DNA of 9,074 bases from an uncultured Verrucomicrobiota bacterium (lineage in GTDB: Bacteria > Verrucomicrobiota > Kiritimatiellia > RFP12 > UBA1067). Position numbers and translations under genes: made by a program. Of this stretch, positions 1-6,952 are shown piece after piece (the first letter of the stretch is position 1; every line of letters begins with the position of its first letter). The stretch lies in assembly GCA_945613785.1 (NCBI GenBank), contig CALZAJ010000055.1, positions 1 to 9,074 on the forward strand. Reading direction: 5' to 3'. Below the pieces are notes generated by a model. The model made no database searches. It was given only the letters and a program-made list of their open reading frames with translations, and was not told the DNA's origin.

Positions 1-164
1 AGGACAATCCTATGGCCTTGCTCGCAGGGTGTGATTCGCAAGTTGTGGGACTTGTTGGCATTTTTTGCGCCGTCCAGTCCATTCTAAAACGAAAGAGCTT
101 CTGCAATGGCCTCGGCGGCGGAGATGAGATCGGCGTCGCGTATCTATCGTCCGGACCCGTGCGA
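1..164 (-). other. Left-edge region without a convincing gene
   Basis: Downstream of the pump stop I see no hairpin with a T-run and no strong ribosome-binding site. In the pump's own frame a stop at about 146-144 is followed by a 19-codon open stretch ending at TAG, whose residues (an Ala/Glu-rich 'DADLISAAEAIAEALSF') look protein-like but have no start. A separate frame opens at an ATG at 82 and runs 27 codons to the edge (with a second ATG at 61), but it lacks a Shine-Dalgarno and uses codons unlike its neighbours. Either a further gene starts near here or the segment is intergenic; the window ends too soon to say. Confidence 0.4.
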
Positions 165-3100
165 TCAATCGCGGGCCATGAGGCGGGCCAGGGCCGGGAG
201 GGCGACGAGGGCGGCGAGGGTGGCGACGATGAGACCGCCGAGCTGGACCGCCGCAAGCGGGGCGAGAAGTTCACCGCCCGGAAGATCGTAGGCCGCGGCA
301 ATCGGCACGAGGCCGAAGACCGTCGTCAGCGACGTCATCAGGATCGGCACCATGCGTTCGCGGCTGCCGAGCTCCACCGCTTCGCGCGAAGGACGTCCCT
401 CGGCGGCCAGCTCTCGATAGCGGCCCACGAGAAGGAGTCCGTTGCGGATGGTGAAGCCGATCACGGTGACGAATCCGACGAGCGACGCGACTGAGACGAT
501 GCGTCCGGAGAATTCGACGGCGATCACCGCACCCACCAGCGCGAGCGGCACGGTTGCCAGCACCATCGTCGCGCGCCAGCACGATTCCGTCGCCATCGAC
601 AGGAGGACGAAGATCAGGACGAGCAGTCCGAGCGACAGGAATCCCAACGTGCGCTTCGCCGATTCGCTCGCCTCGTAGCTGCCGCCGAACGACGCGGTAC
701 AATCATACTCCGCCAACATCGGCCCCAGGCGCGCGCCCAGCTTCTTCACGAGCTCGCCGACCGAAATCCCTTCGGCCGGATTCAGCGTGATGAGCGCGAG
801 ACGGCGTCCGTTCTCATGCACCACCAGATTGGACGCTTCCTCGCGATGGACCCGCGCTACGTCCCCGAGCCGCACGAAGCGTCCCGCACGCGACTTCAGC
901 AACAGCCCGCGGATGCCCTCTTCGTCCGCCGTCCCTTCCGCCAGCCGCAGCGTGATGTCGCGCCGGTTCTGTCCCTCGACCACGACATCAAGGACGCGTC
1001 CGTTGTACGCCGCCGAAACCTGTTCGCCCACATCGGTCAGCGAGAGTCCCTCCTGCGCGAGCCGCGGCAGGTCGTAATCGATCTTCAGCGTGTCGATGAG
1101 GATCTCGCGGTTCGCCTGCACATCCGCGACTTCGCTCATCTTCGCCAGCTCGTCCTTCGCCAGCTTCGCCGCCACACGGATCTTCTCAGGATCCTCTCCG
1201 AAGATGTTGAGCGACAGCTCCGCGGCGCTGCCCGAAAGGACCGCGCTGATGCGATGGGCAATCGGATAGCCGATCATCCCGCTCGCACCGGGAACGGCCT
1301 TCACGATCGCATTCATCTTCGCCTTAAGCTCGTTCTGCGGCTTCGCGAGATCGACTCGCACGATGAGTTCGCTCGCCGACACCGGCTCGGCATGCTGGTC
1401 ACGCTCGGCGCGTCCTGTCCGTCGCGTGACGGACAAGACACCGTCAAGCTTGCGGATTTCCTCCGAGACATTTTCGCTCACGCGTTCCGATTCGTCCAGT
1501 GACGTGCCCGGCACCATCGAGACGAAGACGGTGTACGTATCCTCATGGAACGGCGGCAGGAAACTCGAACCGAAGCCCGTCGCCCACCAGAGCGCCGCGC
1601 CCGTCACAATCGTCGCGAGGAGCGTGACGGACTTCGGGAAACGAATCGCCACCGAGAGGAACGGCGTGTAGATCGCCTGCAGCAACCGCTCCGCAAGCGA
1701 CGGCGCATGTCCTGTTCCGTCCGACCGGTTGTCGGCTGTCCGCAGTCGCGCGGCTTCTTTCCGCCGCTTGCCGAAGATGAGCGCCAGCACCGGGGTGACG
1801 GCGAAAGCCGAGACGATCGAGCTTGCGAAGATAATGAGATAGGCGTAGGCGAGCGGACGGAAGAACTGTCCCTCGAGTCCTGTGAGGAAGAGGACCGGCA
1901 GGAAGACGAGCATGATGATCGACGCCGAGAAGAACACGCTCGGCGTGACGGCTTTCGACGCGGATGCGAGTTCGTCCTTGACGCGCTCTGGCGTCACGAC
2001 GGCCAGACGACGGCGGAAGATCTCCGTATAGATGATGGCGCCGTCGACGATGTCGCCGACCGCCACGGCGAAACCGCCGAGCGTCATGATGTTGACGCCG
2101 AGGCCGGCCCAGGGGAAGAAGACGAGTCCGAGTCCGATCGAGACCGGCATTGTGATCAGGACGATGAGAAGCGCCCGCACGTTGAGCAGCGTGAGTCCGA
2201 GGACGAGGATGACGATCAACACGGCATCGCGCACCATGTGCTTGCCGTTGTCGATCGAGACGTTGATGAAATCACGTTGACGATAGGCGTCGCGCTCGAG
2301 GCAGACCCCCTCGGGAATCAGGAAGGTGTCGAGCGCCGTCTCGACAGCCTTTGTCAGCTCCAGCGTGTTGCCGCCCGGCGCCTTCTGCACCGAGAGGACG
2401 ACGGCGTCCTTGCCGTTGAAGGACGCACTGCCGCGGCGCGGAGCGCCGGCGAGCGAGATGTCGGCGAGCGCGCCGAGCGTCAGGGGCTCCCCCTTCTCGT
2501 TTGGGACCCACACGGACTTGAGCGCATCGACCGCGTCGGCGCGCGCGACCTGACGGACCGGCAGTTCCTCGCCGCGGACGTTCGGGAGATAGCCAGCGCT
2601 TGCCCACGTGCAGGAGGACGAGACGGCCTCTGCGATGTCCGAGAGACCGAGTCCGTACTGGGCTAACACGCGCGGCTTGTAGCCGACGCAGATCTCCGGC
2701 AGGTTGCCGCCCATCGTGACGACTTGGGCGATGCCGGGAATCGCGAGGAGGTGATTACGCAACTTGTACTCGGCGAGTTCACGCAAGGCGAGTCCCGTCA
2801 CGTTTGTCGCGGACGACGTGAGGGCGATCATCATGATCTCGCCCGAGACGGAAATCGCGGGGGCGATTTCAGGTTCAATGCCGGGCGGCAGGGATTCGCG
2901 CACCTGCCCGAGGCGCTCGAAGACGCGATAGCGCGAGACGTCGGGATCGGCCGACCAGTCGAAGTCGACCCACACGAAGGAGAGTCCGCCGCCGGAACTC
3001 GAGCGGACGCCCTTGACGCCGGTGAGTCCGTTCACGGCGGATTCGATCGGAATCGTGATGCGCTGTTCGACCTCTTCCGCGGTGAGTCCGCCCGCTTCCG

Positions 3101-3251
3101 TCTGGATCGTCACGCGCGGGACCTTGATATCCGGAAAGACGTCGACTGCGAGATTCTGAAGGACAAGATAGCCACCAAGAATCGCGCCGAGGGCAAGCAC
3201 GAGCGTGAGACGAGGTCCGTTGATGATCAGCTTGAGGAGTCGATCGAACAT
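165..3251 (-). CDS. Heavy-metal efflux RND permease (CusA/CzcA-like, HME family)
   Basis: The proton-driven inner-membrane pump, 1028 residues, full length for the HME-RND family. Helix 1 is at about 12-32, followed by 'VDVFPDIKVPRVTIQTEAGGL'-type porter start (36-56), a periplasmic porter/docking half, helices 2-6 (about 340-495), a linker, helix 7 (about 541-560), the second periplasmic half with 'RRTGRAERDQHAEPVS' (610-625), and helices 8-12 (about 868-1022). Helix 4 reads 'GDIVDGAIIYTEI': Asp403 and Glu410 match the conserved Asp and Glu of CusA and CzcA; position 397 is Ala as in CusA, not Asp as in CzcA; Asp400 is extra; and the Asn that normally follows the Glu is Ile411. The segments that hold the CusA methionine triad show no clear Met equivalents. 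This fits better with a CusA/CzcA relative of uncertain metal than with a proven Cu/Ag pump. No terminator is seen after the stop at 165. Confidence 0.95.
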   Translation of the reverse strand: MFDRLLKLIINGPRLTLVLALGAILGGYLVLQNLAVDVFPDIKVPRVTIQTEAGGLTAEEVEQRITIPIESAVNGLTGVKGVRSSSGGGLSFVWVDFDWSADPDVSRYRVFERLGQVRESLPPGIEPEIAPAISVSGEIMMIALTSSATNVTGLALRELAEYKLRNHLLAIPGIAQVVTMGGNLPEICVGYKPRVLAQYGLGLSDIAEAVSSSCTWASAGYLPNVRGEELPVRQVARADAVDALKSVWVPNEKGEPLTLGALADISLAGAPRRGSASFNGKDAVVLSVQKAPGGNTLELTKAVETALDTFLIPEGVCLERDAYRQRDFINVSIDNGKHMVRDAVLIVILVLGLTLLNVRALLIVLITMPVSIGLGLVFFPWAGLGVNIMTLGGFAVAVGDIVDGAIIYTEIFRRRLAVVTPERVKDELASASKAVTPSVFFSASIIMLVFLPVLFLTGLEGQFFRPLAYAYLIIFASSIVSAFAVTPVLALIFGKRRKEAARLRTADNRSDGTGHAPSLAERLLQAIYTPFLSVAIRFPKSVTLLATIVTGAALWWATGFGSSFLPPFHEDTYTVFVSMVPGTSLDESERVSENVSEEIRKLDGVLSVTRRTGRAERDQHAEPVSASELIVRVDLAKPQNELKAKMNAIVKAVPGASGMIGYPIAHRISAVLSGSAAELSLNIFGEDPEKIRVAAKLAKDELAKMSEVADVQANREILIDTLKIDYDLPRLAQEGLSLTDVGEQVSAAYNGRVLDVVVEGQNRRDITLRLAEGTADEEGIRGLLLKSRAGRFVRLGDVARVHREEASNLVVHENGRRLALITLNPAEGISVGELVKKLGARLGPMLAEYDCTASFGGSYEASESAKRTLGFLSLGLLVLIFVLLSMATESCWRATMVLATVPLALVGAVIAVEFSGRIVSVASLVGFVTVIGFTIRNGLLLVGRYRELAAEGRPSREAVELGSRERMVPILMTSLTTVFGLVPIAAAYDLPGGELLAPLAAVQLGGLIVATLAALVALPALARLMARD

Positions 3252-3257
3252 CTCACG

Positions 3258-4388
3258 TCACTCCTCGTCGTGTCCGCCCGCGTGAAATTTCCCGTCCGCA
3301 TGGAAGTGTCCCGCCGCGCGCTTCTCCTGTCCGCGGCTCGGCAACGCCTGGCGAAGTTCATAGAGGCCCTTCACGACGACTTCGGCGTCGGCTTCGAGTC
3401 CTGAGACCTCGGTCCAACCGTTGGCCGTGCGACCGGGCGCAATCGGCTGTGTCACGAAGCGGTCCTCATCATGTTCGTCGCGCACCAGCACCGTCGGCGC
3501 GATACCATCGCGGAAAATCGCGGCAGTCGGAATGGCGAGAACGGGTTCGCCGTTCGTCTCCTTTCGCATTTCGAGCTGCACGCTCTCGCCGATCCGCACC
3601 TTGGGTTTGGCATCCGCGGCAAACGCAAACCAGACATCGACGAGTCCGTCGTTCTTCGTGCGGTCCAGGAGCACCGTGCCAGGTTCGCCGGCAACGGACG
3701 CGGAGAGTCCGTCGGACAGCTCGACCGCTTCGCTGACGGGCAGGCGCGCGAGGACATACGGTTCGCTCTCGGCGCGAAGGCGGGCAAGCGGCGCCCCACG
3801 TTCGACATAAGATCCCGACGCGACTTCGAAACCGAGGAGACGTCCCGCACACGGAACGGTCTGCGCGAATCGGCCTTCTTCGGCGGACACGACGAGAAGT
3901 CCATTCGTCAGCGCCGCATAGGTGATGCGGGCGATCGAGAGATCCGTCTTGAGCTGTGCGTTCTTCGCGCCAGCTGTCGTCAACAGTTCGAGCCGCGATT
4001 CAAGGGCCTTCAATTCGCCGTGCTGAGCTGCGGCCTCCGGCGAGACGAATTCGAAAAGCCGTTCGTCAGGGGCGACGGCCTGCGGTGCGGCGGCCATGTA
4101 GGTGACGAATCCGCCGATGCGGGCGCTGATCGTACGTGCCGCCTTCGGATTCTCCACCACACGCGCGGGAACGGTGACAATCGAATCGAGGACGCGTTGT
4201 TCGGCGCGGACAGTCGTCAGTCCGATCAGCTTTGACGCGGCCTCGCTCACTTCGACGCCGCGTTCCTCGCCATGGCCGTGTTCATCCGCGTGTCCGTGCG
4301 CCTGCGCGTCATGGTCATGTTCGTGTTCCTCATGCGCCCACGAAAGGCAGACGCACATCGCGATCAAGACTCCGATGATGGTTTTCAT
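3258..4388 (-). CDS. Periplasmic adaptor (membrane fusion protein) of the RND pump, His-rich at both ends (CusB/CzcB-like)
   Basis: The adaptor has 376 residues. After a signal peptide (1-18, 'CLSWA' before the cut) comes a stretch with eight His between 19 and 39, mixed with Asp/Glu. The C-terminus (360-376) has four more His (361, 363, 369, 373) plus Asp/Glu. The core is that of HlyD/CusB-type adaptors: a beta-barrel start (about 65-90), a biotinyl/lipoyl half-motif 'GGFVTYMAAAPQAV' (92-105), a short helical hairpin, the second half 'GRLLGFEVASGSYVERGAP', then 'AIPTAAIFRDG' and a membrane-proximal domain. It bridges the RND pump and the channel in the periplasm. His-rich ends occur in CzcB-type and some CusB-type adaptors and favour Zn, Co, Ni, Cd or Cu handling without deciding among them. 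An AAGGA lies upstream of the ATG; the start overlaps the channel stop as ATGA. Confidence 0.94.
   Translation of the reverse strand: MKTIIGVLIAMCVCLSWAHEEHEHDHDAQAHGHADEHGHGEERGVEVSEAASKLIGLTTVRAEQRVLDSIVTVPARVVENPKAARTISARIGGFVTYMAAAPQAVAPDERLFEFVSPEAAAQHGELKALESRLELLTTAGAKNAQLKTDLSIARITYAALTNGLLVVSAEEGRFAQTVPCAGRLLGFEVASGSYVERGAPLARLRAESEPYVLARLPVSEAVELSDGLSASVAGEPGTVLLDRTKNDGLVDVWFAFAADAKPKVRIGESVQLEMRKETNGEPVLAIPTAAIFRDGIAPTVLVRDEHDEDRFVTQPIAPGRTANGWTEVSGLEADAEVVVKGLYELRQALPSRGQEKRAAGHFHADGKFHAGGHDEE
3261..3266 (-). promoter_or_regulatory. Ribosome-binding site of the RND gene embedded in the adaptor's last codons
   Basis: GAGGAG, which also encodes the final Glu-Glu of the adaptor, stands 9 bases upstream of the pump's ATG (3251). 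With only 6 bases between the adaptor stop (TGA, 3260-3258) and this ATG, a ribosome finishing the adaptor would be at the pump start. It supports the chosen start. Confidence 0.7.
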
Positions 4389-5647
4389 TCTTCCGAAATT
4401 CCTTCTTCGTCCTTGAGACGTGAGACCAGGACATTAATCCGATAGGTTGCGGTAATGGCCGCGATGCGACGACGGAACACGTTCACGTACTGGTTCCAGT
4501 CCTGTTGAATGCTGGCGACATATTCGCCAGCCGTGATTTCGCCCGCCTCATAGAGTTCTTCTGCATAGGCGCGCGAACTTTCGACGCTCCAGTCTCCGAC
4601 TGCGGCCAAGGCCATTTGGGCGTCGATATAACGCTGGACGGCATCGCGCCAGGCGATGATGGCCGCGTGGCGACTTTCGTCTCGGGCGCCCTTCGCTTCC
4701 GCAATGCCTTGTCGGTTGCGATTCCAGAGCGGCAAGGAGAGTCCGACCGTAAAGCCGACCTTATCGAATCCGTCCTCACGCGTGTAGGCCGGTCCGATCG
4801 AGAGTTCCGGATACTGTCGACGGATTTCCTTTTTGAGTTCCGTCTCCTTACCTTCGTGTCGCGCAAGCGCGGCCTGCACTTCCGGAGCACGGACGAAATC
4901 GAGGTAGTCGACTTCATTCGTCGTCAGGACCGGGAGCGCGTCCTCGTCATTCCACAGGAGCACGCAGCCCGGCGGAATTCCCGTCAGGCGACGAAGCTTG
5001 GACTCGGTCTCGATGCGTTCTTTACGAAGTTCGAAGAGCGTCTGATCGAGTTCGTTCTCGGCTACGTTCTGCTGCAGGTATTCTGTTTTCGTCAGCTCAC
5101 CGGATTCAGCCAGACGGCGGGAGACATCTCGCGCCGACCGATAGCTTTCGCTTCGACGATCGTTGACCAGGAAATCGGTCAGTCGTTTGAGAGACAAGGA
5201 GGTGTGGGCAAGGTTCGCGGCTTCGATGATGGTTTCGTCCTCAGCTGCGATGATCTCCCAGCGATCTGCCTCGGCATAGGCCTCGGCTGCCTTGCGCTCG
5301 AGTCCCGGAATGCCGGTGACTGGAATCGTGAGCGAGACGGATCCGCCGTAGGTCCAGGGATTCTTCGGCTCCTTCAGGACCCGGAGCACATCAAGATCGA
5401 GGCTCGGATCGTCCCAATACCCCGACGCATCCGCCTTCGCCGCGGACTTCGCGTGGGCGAGGCGCACGGCATTCAGTTCGGGACTGAAGGCGATCGCCCG
5501 CAACAGGGCGTCTCCGATCGACAGCGTGACGCACTGTTGTCCGTTCGTCCAATCTGCAACTTCAGCTTCCCAATCAACGGGAGCCGGCTCGTAGGAAACG
5601 CAGCCAGCAAGGAGCAGACACGGGAGCAGAGAGAAGAGGCGCCTCAC
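4385..5647 (-). CDS. Outer-membrane efflux lipoprotein (TolC superfamily, CusC/CzcC-like)
   Basis: The channel component of the tripartite pump, 420 residues. A lipoprotein signal ends in 'LLLAGC', so Cys16 should be lipidated. Two OEP repeats follow: the first has 'SIGDALLRAIAFSPEL' (43-58) and 'YWDDPSLDLDV' (77-87), then a long helical hairpin; the second has 'YPELSIGPAYTREDGF' and 'VGFTVGLSLPLWNRNRQGI', the typical CzcC/CusC element. Long alanine- and charge-rich helices are consistent with the periplasmic tunnel. The start codon is GTG (5647-5645), overlapping the stop of the small protein as GTGA; GAGGG lies about 12 bases upstream. The 3' end overlaps the adaptor start as ATGA. Order channel-adaptor-pump is the same as in cus and czc operons, without a cusF-like gene between. 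Confidence 0.94.
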   Translation of the reverse strand: MRRLFSLLPCLLLAGCVSYEPAPVDWEAEVADWTNGQQCVTLSIGDALLRAIAFSPELNAVRLAHAKSAAKADASGYWDDPSLDLDVLRVLKEPKNPWTYGGSVSLTIPVTGIPGLERKAAEAYAEADRWEIIAAEDETIIEAANLAHTSLSLKRLTDFLVNDRRSESYRSARDVSRRLAESGELTKTEYLQQNVAENELDQTLFELRKERIETESKLRRLTGIPPGCVLLWNDEDALPVLTTNEVDYLDFVRAPEVQAALARHEGKETELKKEIRRQYPELSIGPAYTREDGFDKVGFTVGLSLPLWNRNRQGIAEAKGARDESRHAAIIAWRDAVQRYIDAQMALAAVGDWSVESSRAYAEELYEAGEITAGEYVASIQQDWNQYVNVFRRRIAAITATYRINVLVSRLKDEEGISEE

Positions 5648-5880
5648 TTCTGCGTCTTACCCTCAATGGTCTTCGTGCGGCAATTGTGCTTGATGTCGAC
5701 ACCGCCGCCGCGCTTTCCGGTACGCTTCGGCTTGCAGCCACTGTGAACCTTGACCGTGCGATTCGATGTCACGACTGGCGTGACGGGCGTGGCAGGTTCG
5801 GAGGCAGGCGACGGAGTTTCTGCGGCCGCGGCGGCCAGGACGGAACAAAGTGACATCGCAGCTATCAGCAGTTTCTTCAT
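5644..5880 (-). CDS. Small secreted protein of unknown family with HxxC...HxC pattern, first gene of the efflux operon
   Basis: This 78-residue protein begins with a clear signal peptide: MKK, a hydrophobic core, then a run of five alanines at 16-20, with cleavage probably just before Glu21. Cys12 lies in the core and is not in a good lipobox. The mature part starts with a Pro/Ser/Thr-rich stretch (21-40), then a basic segment with His46-x2-Cys49 and His65-x-Cys67 on either side of a Lys/Arg/Gly-rich loop. The mature chain has about 12 Lys/Arg against 4 Asp/Glu. I do not recognise the family. It has no resemblance to CusF, which has Met, His and Trp ligands and is larger. The strong ribosome-binding site and the GTGA overlap with the channel gene argue that it is real and belongs to the pump. 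A periplasmic metal-binding or chaperone role through the His/Cys pairs is inference; a Cys49-Cys67 disulfide is an alternative. Confidence 0.82.
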   Translation of the reverse strand: MKKLLIAAMSLCSVLAAAAAETPSPASEPATPVTPVVTSNRTVKVHSGCKPKRTGKRGGGVDIKHNCRTKTIEGKTQK

Positions 5881-5887
5881 TTCAACA

Positions 5888-5895
5888 TCTCCTTT
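5888..5895 (-). promoter_or_regulatory. Strong ribosome-binding site of the efflux operon's first gene
   Basis: AAAGGAGA on the minus strand lies 7 bases upstream of the ATG at 5880. It is the best Shine-Dalgarno match in the window and fixes the start of the small secreted protein. It also supports reading this small frame as a real gene rather than a chance one. Confidence 0.85.
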
Positions 5896-5913
5896 CCTGA
5901 GGATGATGTCTCA

Positions 5914-5957
5914 ATTCTAGAACATGCGAATTTCCATCACCTTGCCGCGAGATTGCC
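5914..5957 (-). promoter_or_regulatory. Candidate activator-dependent promoter with an 11-base-spaced direct repeat
   Basis: In the 103-base gap before the efflux operon the minus strand has GGCAA at 5957-5953 and again at 5946-5942, start to start 11 bases, with a further TGCAA at 5965-5961. A TAGAAT (5919-5914) resembles a -10 box; 17 bases upstream of it stands AGGTGA, a poor -35. Tandem repeats one helical turn apart that overlap a weak -35 are what OmpR/PhoB-class activators commonly use. The -10 box also lies in the 8-base palindrome TTCTAGAA. This is inference from spacing only: the repeats are short and the site does not look like the E. coli CusR box. The gap holds no gene. Confidence 0.35.
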
Positions 5958-5983
5958 TTTTTGCAATGTTGGCGGGCGTCGGT

Positions 5984-6952
5984 TCAAAGTGTCACGCGGA
6001 AGGTCGTGCCGGCGTCGGGCTTGGATTCAAGGGAAATCGACCCGCCGTAGGACGAGACAATGGCATGGACGAGGGCGAGTCCGAGACCTGTCCCTTCGCC
6101 GCTGTGGGTCTTGCCGCGGTAGAAGGTCTCGAAGATGTGCTTCTGGTCTTCCTTCGGAATGCCGGGTCCGTTGTCCGACACCTCCAGCGTGATGCGTCCC
6201 ATCCGTCGCGCAAGGCGAACGGAGACCGTGCAACCGAGCGCCGAGTACTTGATGGCGTTGTCGACGAGATTGCCGACGACGCGGATCATCTTGCCGCGCG
6301 TACACGAATAGGCAATCGGATCTGCGGGAACGTCGACGATGAACTTCATGCCGAGCGATTCGGCGGAAGGTCCGAAGAGATCGGCGACCTCTCGTACGAC
6401 TTCGGTGAGATCGACCTCGGACTTCTTCTCCTCGTCTCCGTTTCGCTCGGTACGGGCGATCTCGAGATAGGTGTTCACGAGCGAGATGAGGCTCTCCGTC
6501 TCGCCCATCACTTCGCCGGCGAACGTCTCGAGGTTCTCCTGTTTCGCCACGGCCATCTCGGCACGGACGGAGAGACGGGCCAGCGGGGTCCGCATGTCAT
6601 GGGCGATTGCATCCGCGGACTTCACGAGATTCTCCATCGCCTCTTCGGCGGAGCGCGTAATGAACGGCGCGAAGAAATATCCGACGAGGCCGGCGGTAAG
6701 GCTCATCGCGAGCCAGGACCAGAAGAGCGTGTGAGCGATCTGCTCGACATGGAAGGCGTGCACGGAGGCATGCATTTGCTCCATACCCTCGACCACGGGA
6801 CAAACGTGGCTCTGCGAACCGTGCAGTTCGACCTGGTAGAGAATGAACGCTGTGAGTCCGGCGAGGATGCTGACCGACGCCATGTAGACGATTGCAGTAC
6901 GGAAACGTGCGCGGCGGAACCAGCGGCGGTTGGCGGTATCAGTCAATCGCAT
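5984..6952 (-). CDS. Membrane sensor histidine kinase with a short His/Met/Cys-rich periplasmic loop
   Basis: The kinase has 322 residues, short for a CusS-like kinase (about 480). Order of parts: a basic N-terminus; transmembrane helix 1 (about 19-40); a periplasmic loop (about 41-76); transmembrane helix 2 (about 77-98); H-box 'IAHDMRTPLARL' with phospho-acceptor His118; N-box 'GNLVDNAIKYS' (227-237); G1 'SDNGPGI' (259-265); F-box 'FETFYRG' (274-280); G2 'GEGTGLGLAL' (285-294). All ATP-binding motifs are intact. The loop carries six His (44, 49, 61, 65, 68, 74), two Met (57, 60) and one Cys (51), which suggests direct binding of a soft or borderline metal ion. Only about 20 residues separate helix 2 from His118, so there is no room for a HAMP linker. 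The start overlaps the regulator gene by 14 bases and has a modest AAGGG upstream. It is the obvious partner of that regulator. The metal is unknown. Confidence 0.94.
   Translation of the reverse strand: MRLTDTANRRWFRRARFRTAIVYMASVSILAGLTAFILYQVELHGSQSHVCPVVEGMEQMHASVHAFHVEQIAHTLFWSWLAMSLTAGLVGYFFAPFITRSAEEAMENLVKSADAIAHDMRTPLARLSVRAEMAVAKQENLETFAGEVMGETESLISLVNTYLEIARTERNGDEEKKSEVDLTEVVREVADLFGPSAESLGMKFIVDVPADPIAYSCTRGKMIRVVGNLVDNAIKYSALGCTVSVRLARRMGRITLEVSDNGPGIPKEDQKHIFETFYRGKTHSGEGTGLGLALVHAIVSSYGGSISLESKPDAGTTFRVTL

Noticed and set aside
1545..2666. Long plus-strand open frames opposite the minus-strand genes (for example 1545-2666, 4505-5746, 5924-6979, 7700-8656)
   Set aside because: They lie wholly opposite genes with clear family motifs, have Arg/Asp/Glu-rich compositions with no domain I recognise, and arise because the high-GC codon use of the real genes rarely gives stops on the opposite strand.
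4330..4336. Amino-terminal copper-binding (ATCUN) motif in the adaptor
   Set aside because: ATCUN needs His at mature position 3; with the predicted cut, His falls at positions 1 and 4.
5644..5880. Calling the small secreted protein a CusF copper chaperone
   Set aside because: It has no Met/Trp/His ligand set, no OB-fold-like segment, and is smaller; only its place in the operon is alike.
5953..5968. Small hairpin ATTGC-CTTTTT-GCAAT as terminator of the kinase gene
   Set aside because: The stem has only 5 base pairs with two G-C pairs and no T-run after it on the minus strand.
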